This document shows positions 34,301 through 45,704 of a DNA stretch of 64,000 nucleotides, piece by piece. Each line of letters opens with the position of its first letter. Position 1 is the stretch's first letter. Location: contig NC_071355.1 in NCBI RefSeq assembly GCF_943734655.1, positions 239,268,027-239,332,026 on the forward strand. Direction: 5' to 3'. This stretch comes from Sabethes cyaneus. Taxonomy: Eukaryota; Arthropoda; Insecta; Diptera; Culicidae. Below the pieces are notes generated by a model. That model saw only the letters and a list, made by a program, of their open reading frames with translations. It was not told the DNA's origin and ran no database searches. The position numbers were made by a program, and so were the translations under genes.

Positions 34301-36010
34301 TTTTACTGAACTTTTAAATACCTAAATTGAAATTACACAGATTTTAGCATCATTTTAAGAGTATTGTTTTATTTCAAACCAGAAGGGTTCCGGGTAGTAA
34401 CAGTTTGAAAATACTCTATGGTGACTGCCAAAACGCTGAAAAACAGCTACTTTTAAATACGCGGCAATAAAGTGGTTTTGGCTATAATTTTAATTTAATT
34501 TTAGTATATTTACGTTCAGAAATGATTAAAGATAAACATAAAAGCTAAATACAGTACAAAGACTTGATAATTATATCCTAAAATTCTTATTTAAAAATAG
34601 GTCCATTCAAGATCAGAATTCGACTAGGTCCATTTCAAAATCATTTACCCTAATAGAAAAATTACATGCAAGTATGAATAAAAATAATTTAAAATTTACA
34701 GCGCTTTGAAACTGACGATTCTCTCTTCCAAGAGCTACTTTATCGCAAGAAAACCGATCCATGTAGTGAAATGCTGCGGTCCTTTGCTACAACCTTGCAT
34801 TTTTATTCGGCCAAGGCATATCGTTACGTCCGAGAGGTTTTCGAGAAGACCTTGCCGCATGAACGGACCATCATCCCCGATGGTACGTAAGTGTTTCTGA
34901 AGAACCAGGCATTACGAGTGAAACGCTGGTAGTGCTCAAAATAAAAGCGAACGAAAGTGCGGCCAACGGTGAGCCTCTCCTGGGCAATCTCATTATGGCG
35001 ATTCGACAACACGTGGAATGGAACTATAATTTGAAGCGATTGGAGGGTGTAGTTAACCACGGAGCAAACTCCCTCGAACATTTCGTTCCAGCAAAGGGCG
35101 CCATTGTTTTTATGTTATCTACATCAAGGAAAGCTAGAAAATACCAGGAGTGTATTCATAGCAGGACTGAATGCCGGAGAACAAAAAAATATAATCGAAA
35201 CGATTCTTAGCTGCCTTCACGAAGCTGGAGTCACAATCATTTCGTTGACTTTTGATGGTACTGCCACAAATGTGTCGACTGCAAATGCTTTAGGATGCAA
35301 CTTAAAGCAGAGCTGTACTGAGAGCATCAAACAGCGCCTTCAGCGATAGTGAAGCAACTGAGGAGTTTCTCAGTCTGTTCAACGACGTGTTCGATATTTG
35401 TAATTGTAACAGCATGGATTCGAATGCGAAAGACTTCAAGCGACCGTTATCAGAAGAAAATTTTGACCTCTTCCATAATGCATTTCAATACATTGAGGAA
35501 TATATAGCGAAGATCAAACTGAGCGATGGAACACCGATATTAGAATCCCGAAATTAAACGGGATGTCTGGGCTATATCGTGAACCTTCACAGTTTCCGAA
35601 GCATATATCGGATTTATGTCGAAGAGACTGGTTTGATGCCCCAGCTTTTTACGTATCGCTTTAGTCAGGATCATCTTGAAACCTTTTTTGGGTCGATTGG
35701 AGCAAAACGAGGTTGTAACAATAATCCGAGCTCAACGCCGTTCAAAGCAAGCTGCAAGAGGTTGATTACAAACAACGAAATCACATGTTCCGCAAAAGCT
35801 AGTTGTAGCCAGTTTACTGCAACCAAAAGCTTGTTTGCATGCTACATTGCCATGCCTCCCAAAAAGAATTTGGGATTTGCTTCATATATAATTGAAGCTA
35901 ACATAGCTCAACTACTTTAATTCACACGTTAATCTTTTATGCTACAGGAACTTGTTGGTGACCGGAATAATGTGAATATTGAAAAATATTACGGCTTTCT
36001 TGTTGCAGTT
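31380..36010 (+). pseudogene. P-element/THAP9-like transposase gene, broken
   Basis: 5' exon: a basic coiled coil 'TVKQLRAKIKR', then MEDLMKNLKAK and, after a frameshift, 'NMSETANSFLQ' ending at CAG|gt (31583). 3' exon from 34702: 'RFETDDSLFQELL', 'FATTLHFYSAKAYRYVREVF' and LPHERTI, a signature of P/THAP9 transposases. Next come 'EEPGITSETLVVLKIKA', 'AIRQHVEWNYN', a frameshift, 'GLNAGEQKNIIETIL', 'SLTFDGTATNVSTANALGC' and near the end 'FSQDHLETFFGSIGAKRGCN'. The acidic D-E-M that normally precedes AIRKHVE appears deleted in frame, removing a catalytic-core Asp. There are several stops after 35349. A THAP domain would lie at about 30900-31080, but I cannot read one with confidence. The intron between the exons carries a 3.06 kb element. 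Confidence 0.75.
31587..34650. mobile_element. TIR element of 3.06 kb with TA duplication, inserted in a 54-bp intron
   Basis: The ends GGGTAATTGATCTTGAATGG and its diverged reverse complement (34627-34650) are flanked by TA at 31585-31586 and 34651-34652, as for mariner-like insertions. Subterminal copies of TTGAATGGACC / GGTCCATTCAAGATC occur near 31600, 31800, 31828, 31850 on the left and 34208, 34230, 34600, 34626 on the right. The inside has no transposase. It includes a C17 run (33015) and a 'GACGTAGGACTACGTC' motif at 32342. Removing it leaves an intron of ordinary size with a good acceptor (tttacag, 34701). Confidence 0.75.
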
Positions 36011-37258
36011 TTTTAGCCGCACAAACAAATTTCAATAGCATATGCGAATCCTCAGAAGATCACTGGACTTTGGAGGATCACCGTTCGAGCATCATCAAGG
36101 AAATAGTAACTCTTCTTGGATATAAAATGCCAATAATATGGCGAGAAAATTATTACATTCAAACAAACGAACCGTCAAAAACTAACAAAATTAATTCTTT
36201 TTGAGGGTAATTAGCGAATTGTGATTGTGTAAAATGTATTGTTATGACTTGTTTGAATTGTTATATTTTGTTGCTGACTATAAATCGAAAAAAGTTATTA
36301 TCAGAATAAAACCTCATCACCAACACCTGCATCCAGTGCTGGAAAAAATCACTTTATCGAAACTCAAAATGTCAGAGCTGAATCACAGAGAACAGATTAA
36401 CAGGCTCGAAGGAAGTAATCGATTTTTTGTGTGTAAAATCTGTCGGTAGCGCCCTCCAGAAATAGTTTGCCAAACGCATCAAAAAATATCCATGCACCTT
36501 TATCAATATTTCTTTGTGCTGGAGTTACATAGCAGCGATGGCAGCGACATCAAGATTTAGTTTGCCACTAACTGCTCGAAGGGTGCTCTATTGAAGGATT
36601 ACTCGTAGATTACATAAAAACCTTTTACACACTTTTTGTCAATTACCTGGTAGTCTGTTCTCTGTGGTTGAAGCACCGATTATTGTAGTTACCTATTTTC
36701 TGCTCATCACACTCACCCATATTGATACTGGAAGGTTACTCGATCGATATTAGTATTGGAATGAAATATCCCGAAGACGGCTATTGAGCTCTTCTTTTCG
36801 TGCGCACAATCACTAGAATTAATATCGATCCTACGTAGTTGTTGAATCGCTATGCTGGTCGGATTTGTTTTCACAGTTGGGACACTTCGTCACTTTTTAA
36901 TCCATGCCGACTGTTGACGTGTATACCCAGAATTTCTGTATCTGGATGCTATCGTATAATTTTTGGCTCTGCCACTGCATGGTACGTTCTAGCAGACGGT
37001 GGCTTTCAGAATAATCGCTTAGCATTTTTTCTGTGCTGTCGCTTTGCACAGTGTGACGGCTCCTGCCGTCTTTGCTGTGGCTTTAAGTGATTGATCTTAA
37101 CAACATCAAAATATTACAATGCTTCAACGCAACCCTGCAAGTATTCTCAAGCCTATCACATATTGGTTCTCAATCTATAGGTAGCTTTGTCAGCTTATCC
37201 TTGGTCTGACGTTATATTTTTTCGCGACTTTGGATTTTTGCTATTTTGGTTTTGGTAA
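36011..37258. other. No recognisable gene
   Basis: I see no named domain. The part 36225-36449 encodes a short frame ending 'NRFFVCKICR' that I cannot assign. Much of the rest is AT-rich with scattered stops. Confidence 0.35.
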
Positions 37259-37302
37259 TTGTGCTTATTGCGGGTTTTCTATTGCTGTATTTGCGAGTTA
37301 AA

Positions 37303-37842
37303 GATGGGAAAAACACAACTGGTTCGACCGAAGCGCAAAAAAGTAGTGATTTCAGTATCTAAAAAGTTAAGCATCATTGAGGATTTAGAAAATGGGATGG
37401 GTACCAAAGATATCATGCTGAAGTATGATATTGCATCTCGATCAACCATTTTTACAATTAAGCGATCGAAAAATAAAATCAAAGAAGACGCTGCACAATT
37501 TATCGGATCGATCAGTGAGTATATTTTTTTACTGAAGTTTTACCCGCACTGATTATAAATTTCATTAGCCAAACGCAAACGCTCCAAACCGCCTCAGTAC
37601 CCAAAGGTCGACGAAGCTTTGTTCGTGTGGTTTCTTCAGAAACGTCAGCATCATATTCCTGTGAGTCAAGAAATGTTGCAGGTGCAAGCTCAAAAGTTTT
37701 TAACGTTAATAAAATCAATATAAAAGATACCATCTACTGGATTGCTCAGGCGAGGGATTATGTTCCAAAAGACGCCATACGAAAATCTTGGAAAATACTT
37801 TACATCAAAAATAGTTATGTTGAAATGCAGCTCAAAGGTTGA
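37303..37842 (+). pseudogene. Pogo/Tigger-type transposase, internally deleted
   Basis: The frame starts MGKTQLVRPKRKKVVISVSK and continues 'KLSIIEDLENGMGTKDIM', 'ASRSTIFTIKRSKNKI', the psq-type HTH of pogo/Tigger/jerky proteins. After a 54-base intron-like gap (gtgagt at 37515, acceptor ttcattag at 37568) comes 'KRKRSKPPQYPKVDEALFVW' and FLQKRQHHIPVSQEMLQVQA, the start of the CENP-B-type HTH. It then jumps to 'IKDTIYWIAQARDYVPKDAI' and RKSWKILY, the conserved C-terminal end of the DDE domain ('D-I-WIA-AW--V---TI--SW-KL'). The whole catalytic core is missing, as in a deletion derivative. Confidence 0.7.
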
Positions 37843-37984
37843 GAAATCTAAATTTTTGCTGGTTTTATTCATTTCCATGATTGAAAGCTACAATATAAGT
37901 AAGTTAAAGTTATTTGCAAAATGTTTTATACCGGACTGCCTTGTACTGAGTTCATGGTCAAATAAACATTGACATCACTACGGA

Positions 37985-39049
37985 TCGCTCCCGCCTTATC
38001 TTGCCCATCATTTTCGAAAGAAATTAATCTAAATGTACCTAATGCTTGACTTTTGAAACTAGGGTAAAGAACTAGTTTTAAGCAGTCTAAGCGGGTCACT
38101 GATTGTTTTACCTTATTACAAGCGATGGGTTGACTAAGCGGGGGATATCAGCATACCAATCTTCTTGCTATCTTTAGTTCTTCAAGCTGTTACCATTGGA
38201 AGACACTATTGTTGAGCTAAACTTTTGATTTTTCGCTTTAAAATTTGGAGCGGCGGAACTAATTTTGAACAGACCGAACCCATTTTCACCCGCAAGGTGC
38301 TTTTTTAAGCAATCCTGAAATCTGAATTTTTTTACGTCCCGTTAAAAAATCCCTCGAACTTTTCCCCCTATTCAGTAAGTTCACGTTCCTATCCGCGACC
38401 TACTAATCGGCATCTGATGCGTAATCGACATAGCGTATCGGCATAGATGCGTAAAATGCCATCTGTCTAAATTGTTTATCGGGGCATATACTCACCGCAC
38501 CGTTCGGCAAACGGTATTCGTCGTCTTTTTTATTCTCTGGTGTTCTTATGGGAAACTGCGAGTTGGACGTCTCACTCGCTGTTCATAAGGATGGTGGGAG
38601 AACAAAAGAGGTAAACATAGCAGTACGCACGGTCCGACTCAGAACACTGTTGTCAAAGCAAATAACATTGAAACACATCGTTGCTTCATTAAATCACTGA
38701 GAAAATCTTCGAAAATTATTGAAAAAGCGTCTTTTCTGTTGTTTTTAATAAAGAAAAATTAATTATGAACATACATTTCTCTTGAAAGTATTGAACCACG
38801 TTTTCACCATAGGAGGTTTCAGTTAATTTCAAATTTAAAATCCTTATTTCCAGAACCGAAACAGTGTCTTGGCAACACGATAGTTTATCAGTTGTGCTGC
38901 AGCTGCTGCTAGTGGTGAACAAGTTCCGTCAATTCAGAATTTGTTTTCAGTTTTGTTAGAAAATAATAAAACTTTCGGCTAGTGACAAAGCCTTAGATAA
39001 TAGAAAAAAAGAGACTGAATAATATGGTATGTGGTATGTATATGGTTAA
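37985..39049. other. No recognisable gene
   Basis: Nothing I can name. The stretch 38400-38460 repeats 'atcggcat-gatgcgtaa' words, a weak internal duplication. Confidence 0.35.
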
Positions 39050-39057
39050 GTGATTTG

Positions 39058-40519
39058 CAGAGGTGGGCACAATTCCGCTAATCCGCGAACAGCTAATTAG
39101 CTCAGCTAACATTTTGGTTAGCGGTTAGCGTTTTCGCTAATTTTTAAAACCGTTAGCGTTTTTGTTAGCTTCCGCTAAATTTATGTGCCGCTAAATAAAC
39201 CGCTAACTATTTTTTAGCAAGAGAAAAATTGTTATGAAATATGAAATTTTTCTTTTAATTTAACTGTTTAGCTATTATCTATCAATATTATCGCATAGAT
39301 CTGGAACGAAAGATCCAAAACCTTATAAACTTTTGTATGCGAGCACGGTTGATGGACTCATGAAATAAATTAATAATTAAAAAAGATATATTCTTAGAAA
39401 AGCTCAAAAGAAACTTTCCGATTTATTTACTTAATTAATATCGCATACATTATTTTAAAAATTCATAAGTATTGAAGCATCATTTCAAAAATATTATGAA
39501 AATGAAACCATTTGATTTTTTGTAATGTGGTTTTAACTAGTGTGTCATTCACCACACAAGAAAATGTAACCAAGTTTACACAACAATCCAGCAAAATTAT
39601 TATCTGGAAAACAGTTTTTCACAAAATTTTCCGTGGAAGCGAAAAACTCCATAGCAAACTTAAATTTCCAAAATATTTTTTTGTTTCTTATTCTTGTTTT
39701 ACAAATTGGCCAATATGTGCTTGTAAGGGATTAAAATTTCACGATAGTGTTATTTTTTATTTCTGAGTGATGACCAAAAAGGTCGAATTCCTAAGATATT
39801 CATAGACAGCAGTCCCTTAAATTAGGCGGTGAGTGGTGCTACATGCCCACTGCATTTTCTTAGTTTCCTGTTAGTCAATTTATTTGGTTTTTGGTAGTTA
39901 ACAAGCTCATAACGGGCTCTAATAATATACCCAGAATCAGTTTTGTTGATCGATAGATAGCTGATGGACGAACAGCATCACGCATCGCCTTATTCGGAGA
40001 ATTCCTGTACCACTGACAATTCATATCTCAGGAACCAAATGTGTGGTAGAGCAAACATTTTTAAATGAAAATGTAAGTAAATTTTTTGGCAATCCAGAAA
40101 AAATATTGTTTGGAAAAATCTTTTAAAAAAATTTTCACAGAAAAAAACTATGTTAAAATCAGTTATGCCTCATGGAAATTGCCCTCGTAATTTCATTTCA
40201 TCCATTTTAAATGTGGTAATGTTCTTCAAAACATTTTTTTGTAAATGCCTGTAATTTTTTCACGAAATTATTTCATGTTTTTCCAGTATATATTTTTTCT
40301 TATACCTTTGCAACGAAGATTTTCTTTTTTTCAAAATTGGTTTTTTAAAAAGTATTGCTAAATTTGTGCTGCTAACAAATTTAGCGATTAGCGGTTAGCG
40401 TTAGCTTCCGCTAAAATTTTTGGTTCATTTAGCGGTTAGCGGTTATCGAAGCTAACGTTTTGGATTAGCGGTTTAGCTGTTAGCGAAGCTAAAATTTCGG
40501 TTAGCGGTGCCCACCTCTG
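39058..40519. mobile_element. hAT-type non-autonomous element, 1462 bp, perfect 8-bp TSD
   Basis: The termini CAGAGGTGGGCAC and GTGCCCACCTCTG are perfect 13-base inverted repeats. GTGATTTG lies immediately outside on both sides (39050-39057 and 40520-40527). An 8-bp duplication with a CAGNGGTGG start is the hAT pattern. Both subterminal zones are packed with GCTAAC/GTTAGC words (39077-39225 and 40369-40505), probably multimeric transposase sites. The AT-rich interior has no transposase. The perfect duplication suggests a young insertion. Confidence 0.88.
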
Positions 40520-40854
40520 GTGATTTGTGAAGATGATCCTATCAAAAGATTTTGAAAATATGAATAAAAAAGTGCATTTTCGGCTCATTTATGTTTAACT
40601 GATTAAAATAGGTGACACTGCTTAACTCGTTCCTTACCCTATATGGATACAATCTGGCGAAAGGAACGGATTACCGGCCACTTTTCTATGTCGCTTCACT
40701 TTCAGGACATCAATTTGGATTAGATTCAATGTTTAAAGATAAACTCGGTTAAAGAAAAGGAGTGGTTTAAACGATAACATCGGTTGAAGAAGAGGGGTAG
40801 TTTTGCACTCTGGCGTACTTCCCAAGCACATATATCACGTAGTCTTACGTCAAA

Positions 40855-41150
40855 AATCCCGCCCCGGAAATTCGGGCCATGCAGCCACCAAATTTGCTAC
40901 AAGCTTGGCGTATAACAAACCATATTCTGGCTTTTAGCCCACTTGGCCTTCACAGTCACAGCTCCGGGTGACAAACTGTGCTGCATGCTGTGCATGTGTC
41001 TACGAATAAATCGTACACACGTTCGCAAAGTGTATCTAGCTTTTGGCTGGTCCCAGTACATGCGTCCTGGGACACATTTAGCCAGACAATACATAATGCC
41101 TCATCTTCATTCGAGGTCCATTTTTTCCCACGGTTTTTTGAACCGCCCAT
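40855..41150 (-). pseudogene. Myb/SANT-like domain of PIF/Harbinger type
   Basis: The minus strand reads GGSKNRGKKWTSNEDEALC, then 'IVWLNVSQDACTGTSQKLD' and 'CERVYDLFVDT'. This is the 'R-KNWT-EED--LC-AWLNVS-DP--GT-QK---FW-RV---F' pattern of the Myb-like protein that accompanies PIF/Harbinger transposases (and its domesticated relatives). After a stop, 'FVIRQACSKFGGCMAR' matches the downstream '-I-----KF-GC-AQ' block. No transposase (DDE) follows, so this is a fragment. Confidence 0.6.
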
Positions 41151-41159
41151 TTCCTAAAA

Positions 41160-43400
41160 TTAATAATTTAAGTGTTTGTAAAATGGCTATGAAATGATCA
41201 ACACTCACTCTATATTTTTTCTGGAAAAAGTTAGATATTTTAACAACTAAACGCTCAAAAATATCACTGCTCGATCTATCCACCTTTTCGAGTGTTTAAT
41301 GGCGGCTAGTGAGTACATATATCGAAAATCTTTATTTGCTTTTGGCAACTTCGCTCACGTATACGCAAGCGAAAAGGCGGACACGATTTTCCAACTTTTG
41401 ACAGCCAGTGCAACATTAGCTCTTTATAGCGCTGTTATCGGGTTCCAGCCCGCCTGCTAGTTTAGCAGCGCGTTTAACTGCGACCGGTACAGTGCGGAGT
41501 GATGACAGAGAGCTATTAAATTGCCGTTACGGATGCTCTTAGCTTAGTAAGCAATGCTAACGCACTAGACAGTAAGCATGTGCAGTTACAGAAAAATATG
41601 GGAAGTATTTTCTACAAATTTCCAAATTTCATTTACGCATACGTCAGTTATCAAAGAAGTCTCCGATTGAAAAAAATATACAAAAAAAAACACTTAAAAA
41701 AGTGAAAAACAATTCTTTCATTTCCTGCGCCGGAAATTGTACATAATGGGTATTTGTTGGTGACCGACCGTTAAGAGCTATGTTTAGGGTCTTTCGAAAA
41801 CCTAAAAATACGGTCATTTTTGCCATTTGATTCTACCTGCCCAGCATTCGATAGTAGAACAAAATGGCAACGGTTTCGGTTTAGAGCAGAAGCATTATTG
41901 GTTACAGAACAAACCAGCAGTTGATGCCGAGATTCATTCTGTTTGTTTTATCTGAACCAAGGCCAATTTGATGTCCTGAAAGTAAACCTTATTGTATAAT
42001 TTCCGTCTAATAATCCCTTTGTTTTGATCGATTGTGGCTGAAGTTTCGTTTGAAAATTTAGTTGCTGGAATGTATCACTTTGTGTGTTTAAGCCTTTAAA
42101 CGTAGTATGTAGTTCTTGAAATGAATCACCCTCAAACCATACATCAATGATATTAGTAAGTTAGCTGCCAATAGTTTTATACACATGTTGGATATTGTTC
42201 AGGTAAGATTCTCTAGACTTGGGGTAAAATTCCTTAAACAGTGTTAATTTATACTTGATTTATATGCTAAGTATTGTTGTTCAACGAGCTCTTACGAATC
42301 TTACTTTAATATAAAAAGAAGAACGCCCAGTCGAATACATTACTCTTATGGTTAATTTTAATCATTGTGAGATTTTTTCGAATTTTAAATTTTTGCTGGA
42401 GTCACTAAATAAATCCGATAATTATCAGGGGTCCACCGTTTATATGAGTTCCTTAAGCCTGCTAACGCATGCCTTTCGTTGCTTGGTATGCAATTTCATA
42501 CCAACGTTGTCTGCGTTCACGTGTTTAAACGTTGTCTGCGTTCACAGGTTTACAGTTTAATATCATAAAAATCAGAAATTCTGTATAATGATAATTTTGA
42601 AAAGTCCTCATAACACAGATGACATTGACAATAATTACCTTCCGAAAAGATACTGTCAACATGACGATGATAGGGTTTGGTGCCATTTTAAAAGTTCTTT
42701 GTATCGGCATTGATTCACAACCGGTTCAAGTTCACAGTGGCACTGAATTTTACATATATTTTTTAACATATCTACTGGCGATGAATAGAAATAAATACCA
42801 GTTCTGGGTTCAGTATTTTCGAAAAACATGAAAACATTAAAACGTCCCATGCAGCTGATCATTTGTAGACCAGTGTATTTATTATTGAATGATTATTGCA
42901 TGCAAGGTACCGTGCAATATTTGCGGTGCTTGCGTTGGTGAAGGGTGATACGATGGTAATTACTGCAGTAAACAAATCAATCTCAATTTTCGTTTGACTC
43001 GAAAAAAATCAATTCAATAATATAGCCCTATCACCTACAGCATTTAAAACAATGTATAAATATAAATAAAATGTATTAATATATTCCATGTATTTTCACC
43101 TTCAGTGTTGTTCCATCTGCGTCGCATGTTTTATATAATAATTCTAGGAAACAGATACTGAACACATCGTTACTATTCTCGTACCCCTCGGACTGTCAAC
43201 AACCTGAAAAGTGCTAGCTAAGTGGTGTTCAATTTTTATACCTGATCGATCAATCAGTGACTCCTTATATATTCTTTTTCCCTAAACGATCAATTCTCTT
43301 TTATTTTATAAAAGCTAAAATTAACAATCAAACATTATATTTAGTTGACCATTATTTGTCGAATATGCACGAAATTAACTGTTCGATTATCGACATTATC
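41160..43400. other. Intergenic, no recognisable gene
   Basis: AT-rich, with short frames lacking any family motif. The words 'gatgtcctgaaagtaaac' at 41971 recur at 62180, so part of this is dispersed repeat. The 3' part should contain the TMEM87 promoter. 'attatcgacattatcgg' at 43384-43400 has DRE-like TATCG words, but I would not call a site on that basis. Confidence 0.35.
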
Positions 43401-43554
43401 GGACACCACTAGCTTATTGTCATCGAAAACATAACGTCACCGCGGTTTGACAGTTAATAAAAGTACCGAAGTGATGTGATGTAGTTGCGGGTACATATAC
43501 GTTTTTCTTGGATTTTCTTCTCCGTCGAAAGGAAAAAAGAGACGATCGGAAGTG

Positions 43555-43659
43555 ATGAAGCAATCGAAATTAATTTCCTTCTACTATTTCTGTTCCTGCT
43601 TTGGTTTGCTGGCGCTGGCCTTCCCAGAGCAGGGCAAATGGGACTTCATGCTGTCGCAG
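43555..43659 (+). CDS. TMEM87-like protein, exon 1 (signal peptide)
   Basis: This 35-codon exon starts MKQSKLISFYYFCSCFGLLA and ends LAFPEQGKWDFMLSQ before donor gtaagt. Residues about 6-22 are a hydrophobic signal peptide that would direct the following domain into the ER/Golgi lumen. The ATG is the first in frame; the frame is closed just upstream. The exon is in phase 0 with exon 2. The complete model has 540 codons, close to the roughly 555 aa of human TMEM87A. The Drosophila counterpart is, as far as I recall, CG17660. Confidence 0.8.
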
Positions 43660-43974
43660 GTAAGTTTTCGGAAAAGAAGTTAGTGTTAATACTCGGTAGC
43701 ACTACTACAACACATCAGCAAATTAATATTGAACCGAACGCTCTGGCTTGAGTCAACATACACGCATTTATTTATGTTTGGCCTCTGCAGTACCGGTTAA
43801 TGATCATCAGCACTTCAACTAGCTAATGGCAAGGTGAGCTGGAACTTTTCGCTCACACCGGATTGAGGAGGCTTTTGTTTGTGCGGTGACTCACGTCAGA
43901 GTTTTTCTTTTATCAAATATGTTGGGTGATGTGATAGCTTTGATTAATCGATATTGTTTTCGTTACCTTAACAG

Positions 43975-44035
43975 GATGGTCGATATATGCCGATACCGAA
44001 GTCGGTCTTCGAAGGATTCAAAATCTATACGCAGA
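43975..44035 (+). CDS. TMEM87-like protein, exon 2
   Basis: This 61-nt exon lies between acceptor ttaacag and donor gtgagt. It reads DGRYMPIPKSVFEGFKIYTQ plus one base, in the lumenal domain. It is identified by splice sites and by phase: joining its last A to TT at 44100 keeps the frame open (QINCEPED). By itself it has little recognisable sequence. Confidence 0.7.
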
Positions 44036-44099
44036 GTGAGTATGATTTGTGGTTTGGATTTCTGCAGCACCAGAGTACAGCCTTTTATTCGTATTTCAG

Positions 44100-44197
44100 T
44101 TAACTGCGAACCGGAAGATTCTCAACAGGACTCTATTTCTGTGACAATATCTTGGGATTTGCTTGAGCTGAAATGCTGGGAGGAATATGTTCAAAAT
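44100..44197 (+). CDS. TMEM87-like protein, exon 3
   Basis: This 98-nt exon reads NCEPEDSQQDSISVTISWDL, then LELKCWEEYVQN, ending at donor gtaagg. I chose acceptor atttcag at 44099 over ttctgcag at 44067, because the latter would shift the frame relative to exon 2. The intron is then 64 bp. The segment 'SISVTISWDLLELKC-EE' belongs to the lumenal domain. Confidence 0.72.
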
Positions 44198-44258
44198 GTA
44201 AGGCACTTTTTCAAAATATCTTATAAAATGATTTCAAACTTTGCAATAAACCTTCTAG

Positions 44259-44471
44259 TCATATAATCCGCAGTACGAGGCATTTTTCGCTTCGCCGAAC
44301 CAGTCGAAGATCAGTGCCGGGCCGTACGAGGAACGTTGCGTTCGGGGAGGTCACATCAGTTTGCCGGAACTGAAACTGAAGGAACCCAGCGTGAAATCGA
44401 AGGAAGCCGCTGTGAAGTCGAAGGAACCAACCGAACAAGAAAGCAAGAGCGGTAAATCTCGACGGGAAACG
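44259..44471 (+). CDS. TMEM87-like protein, exon 4 (lysine-rich loop)
   Basis: This 71-codon exon is in phase 0. It starts SYNPQYEAFFASPNQSKISA, includes ERCVRGGHISLPELKLKEP, and then a Lys/Glu/Ser-rich stretch (SVKSKEAAVKSKEP...) with an internal KSKE repeat. The repeat-like segment is probably a disordered lumenal loop. Donor gtacgt and the preceding acceptor tctag are both acceptable. Confidence 0.75.
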
Positions 44472-44537
44472 GTACGTTACGACTAATGAATACATTTTAA
44501 TTCTTAGTAATTTTCACGTGGTTCCTTCTTTCTGCAG

Positions 44538-44696
44538 GGAATAATTCAACCGAAACCGATATTCACGATTACGAAGGATGGATTATACATTTTTATATTG
44601 AAGATTGATTCCTTTGAAAAGTTTGTCGCTAATGTTCACGTGGAAATGAAAAGCGATCGAGGCTACTTGTCCGCAGTGGATTGGCCTCTACTACCG
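44538..44696 (+). CDS. TMEM87-like protein, exon 5 (end of GOLD-like domain)
   Basis: This 53-codon exon reads GIIQPKPIFTITKDGLYIFI, LKIDSFEKFVANVHVEMKSD and RGYLSAVDWPLLP. The run 'KDG-Y-FIL', 'V-V--EMK---GYLSA-DWPLL' is a strong TMEM87 signature: the last beta strands of the lumenal GOLD-like domain, leading directly into the first membrane helix. The exon is followed by an intron of nearly 12 kb. Confidence 0.88.
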
Positions 44697-45704
44697 GTAA
44701 GTTAATTTGCTAAAGTTGACCCTTCTTTTTCGGCTTGGTTCAGGCGGCCAGCCAAAAACAATTTAATGACTACCTACAACGACAAGAGCTGACAGATAAG
44801 AATTATTCTAGCGACCATTTTGCTTTGACTTCAATAATCAAAGCAATTACCTACCTATCCCAAAGGTAGGAAAATATTAGAAAATATCGGCTTTGATAGT
44901 AGTAAAATAGGTTATGATTGGCAGTTCGCACTTATAGGAAATCCTGTTCCAACCGTCAATGCATGCGTGATAGCAAAAGCACCTCTTCTTTTTTTTAACG
45001 CAAAACCTTGAACCTTGAATTCCTTATTTTTGCTAAAAATTTGGCACTTCTGGTCCAATCACTAATGTGCCTTTTTTTTCGAAGTAATCAACCGGTTAGC
45101 GCCAGACGCTGTCAAAATAAGAAGAGAACCATTACCTAGTCAGAGTTGTATTTACACATGCGGTGTCAACAAGACTGGCTGATAAGGTCATAGTCGGGCT
45201 GCTTCGATGGCGAAACGGGCGAAACGCATTCACCTAAAAGAATGACGCACGCATCCATACGTAGACTATTCTGAAAATTTTACTTTTCGTTTTTCAACTT
45301 CGTGATATTTTAGACAAAAAACCACTTTGATTTTAGACCATGTATTATGAAACATATGCAACTAATTCAACTTCATAAATATTTGAAAAAGTGTGGAAAA
45401 ATTTCCAATGATTCGGCATTAGATGGAAGGTTCTAGATTTGGAAATTATAAATAGGAACATATGGTATCAGATACACGAATGTCGTGTATTCAAGATATT
45501 TGAATTGAGAAATTAATTGAGACATTATCGTTTTGTTTATGTTCGGAGAAAATCACATTTACGATTACATGACCCGAAGCAGTAAATTCATTCATATTTG
45601 TTGTTTCGGTTAATCTAATCATTTATTTGAAGATGGAATACGATAAGACACGTCGCAGAGGTATGTCTTGTGAAACAATAAAACCATTGCAAATAATTTC
45701 GAAA

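Noticed and set aside
44068..44099. Alternative acceptor (ttctgcag at 44067) for TMEM87 exon 3
   Set aside because: It gives the wrong phase relative to exon 2 and runs into a stop; the acceptor at 44099 keeps the frame.
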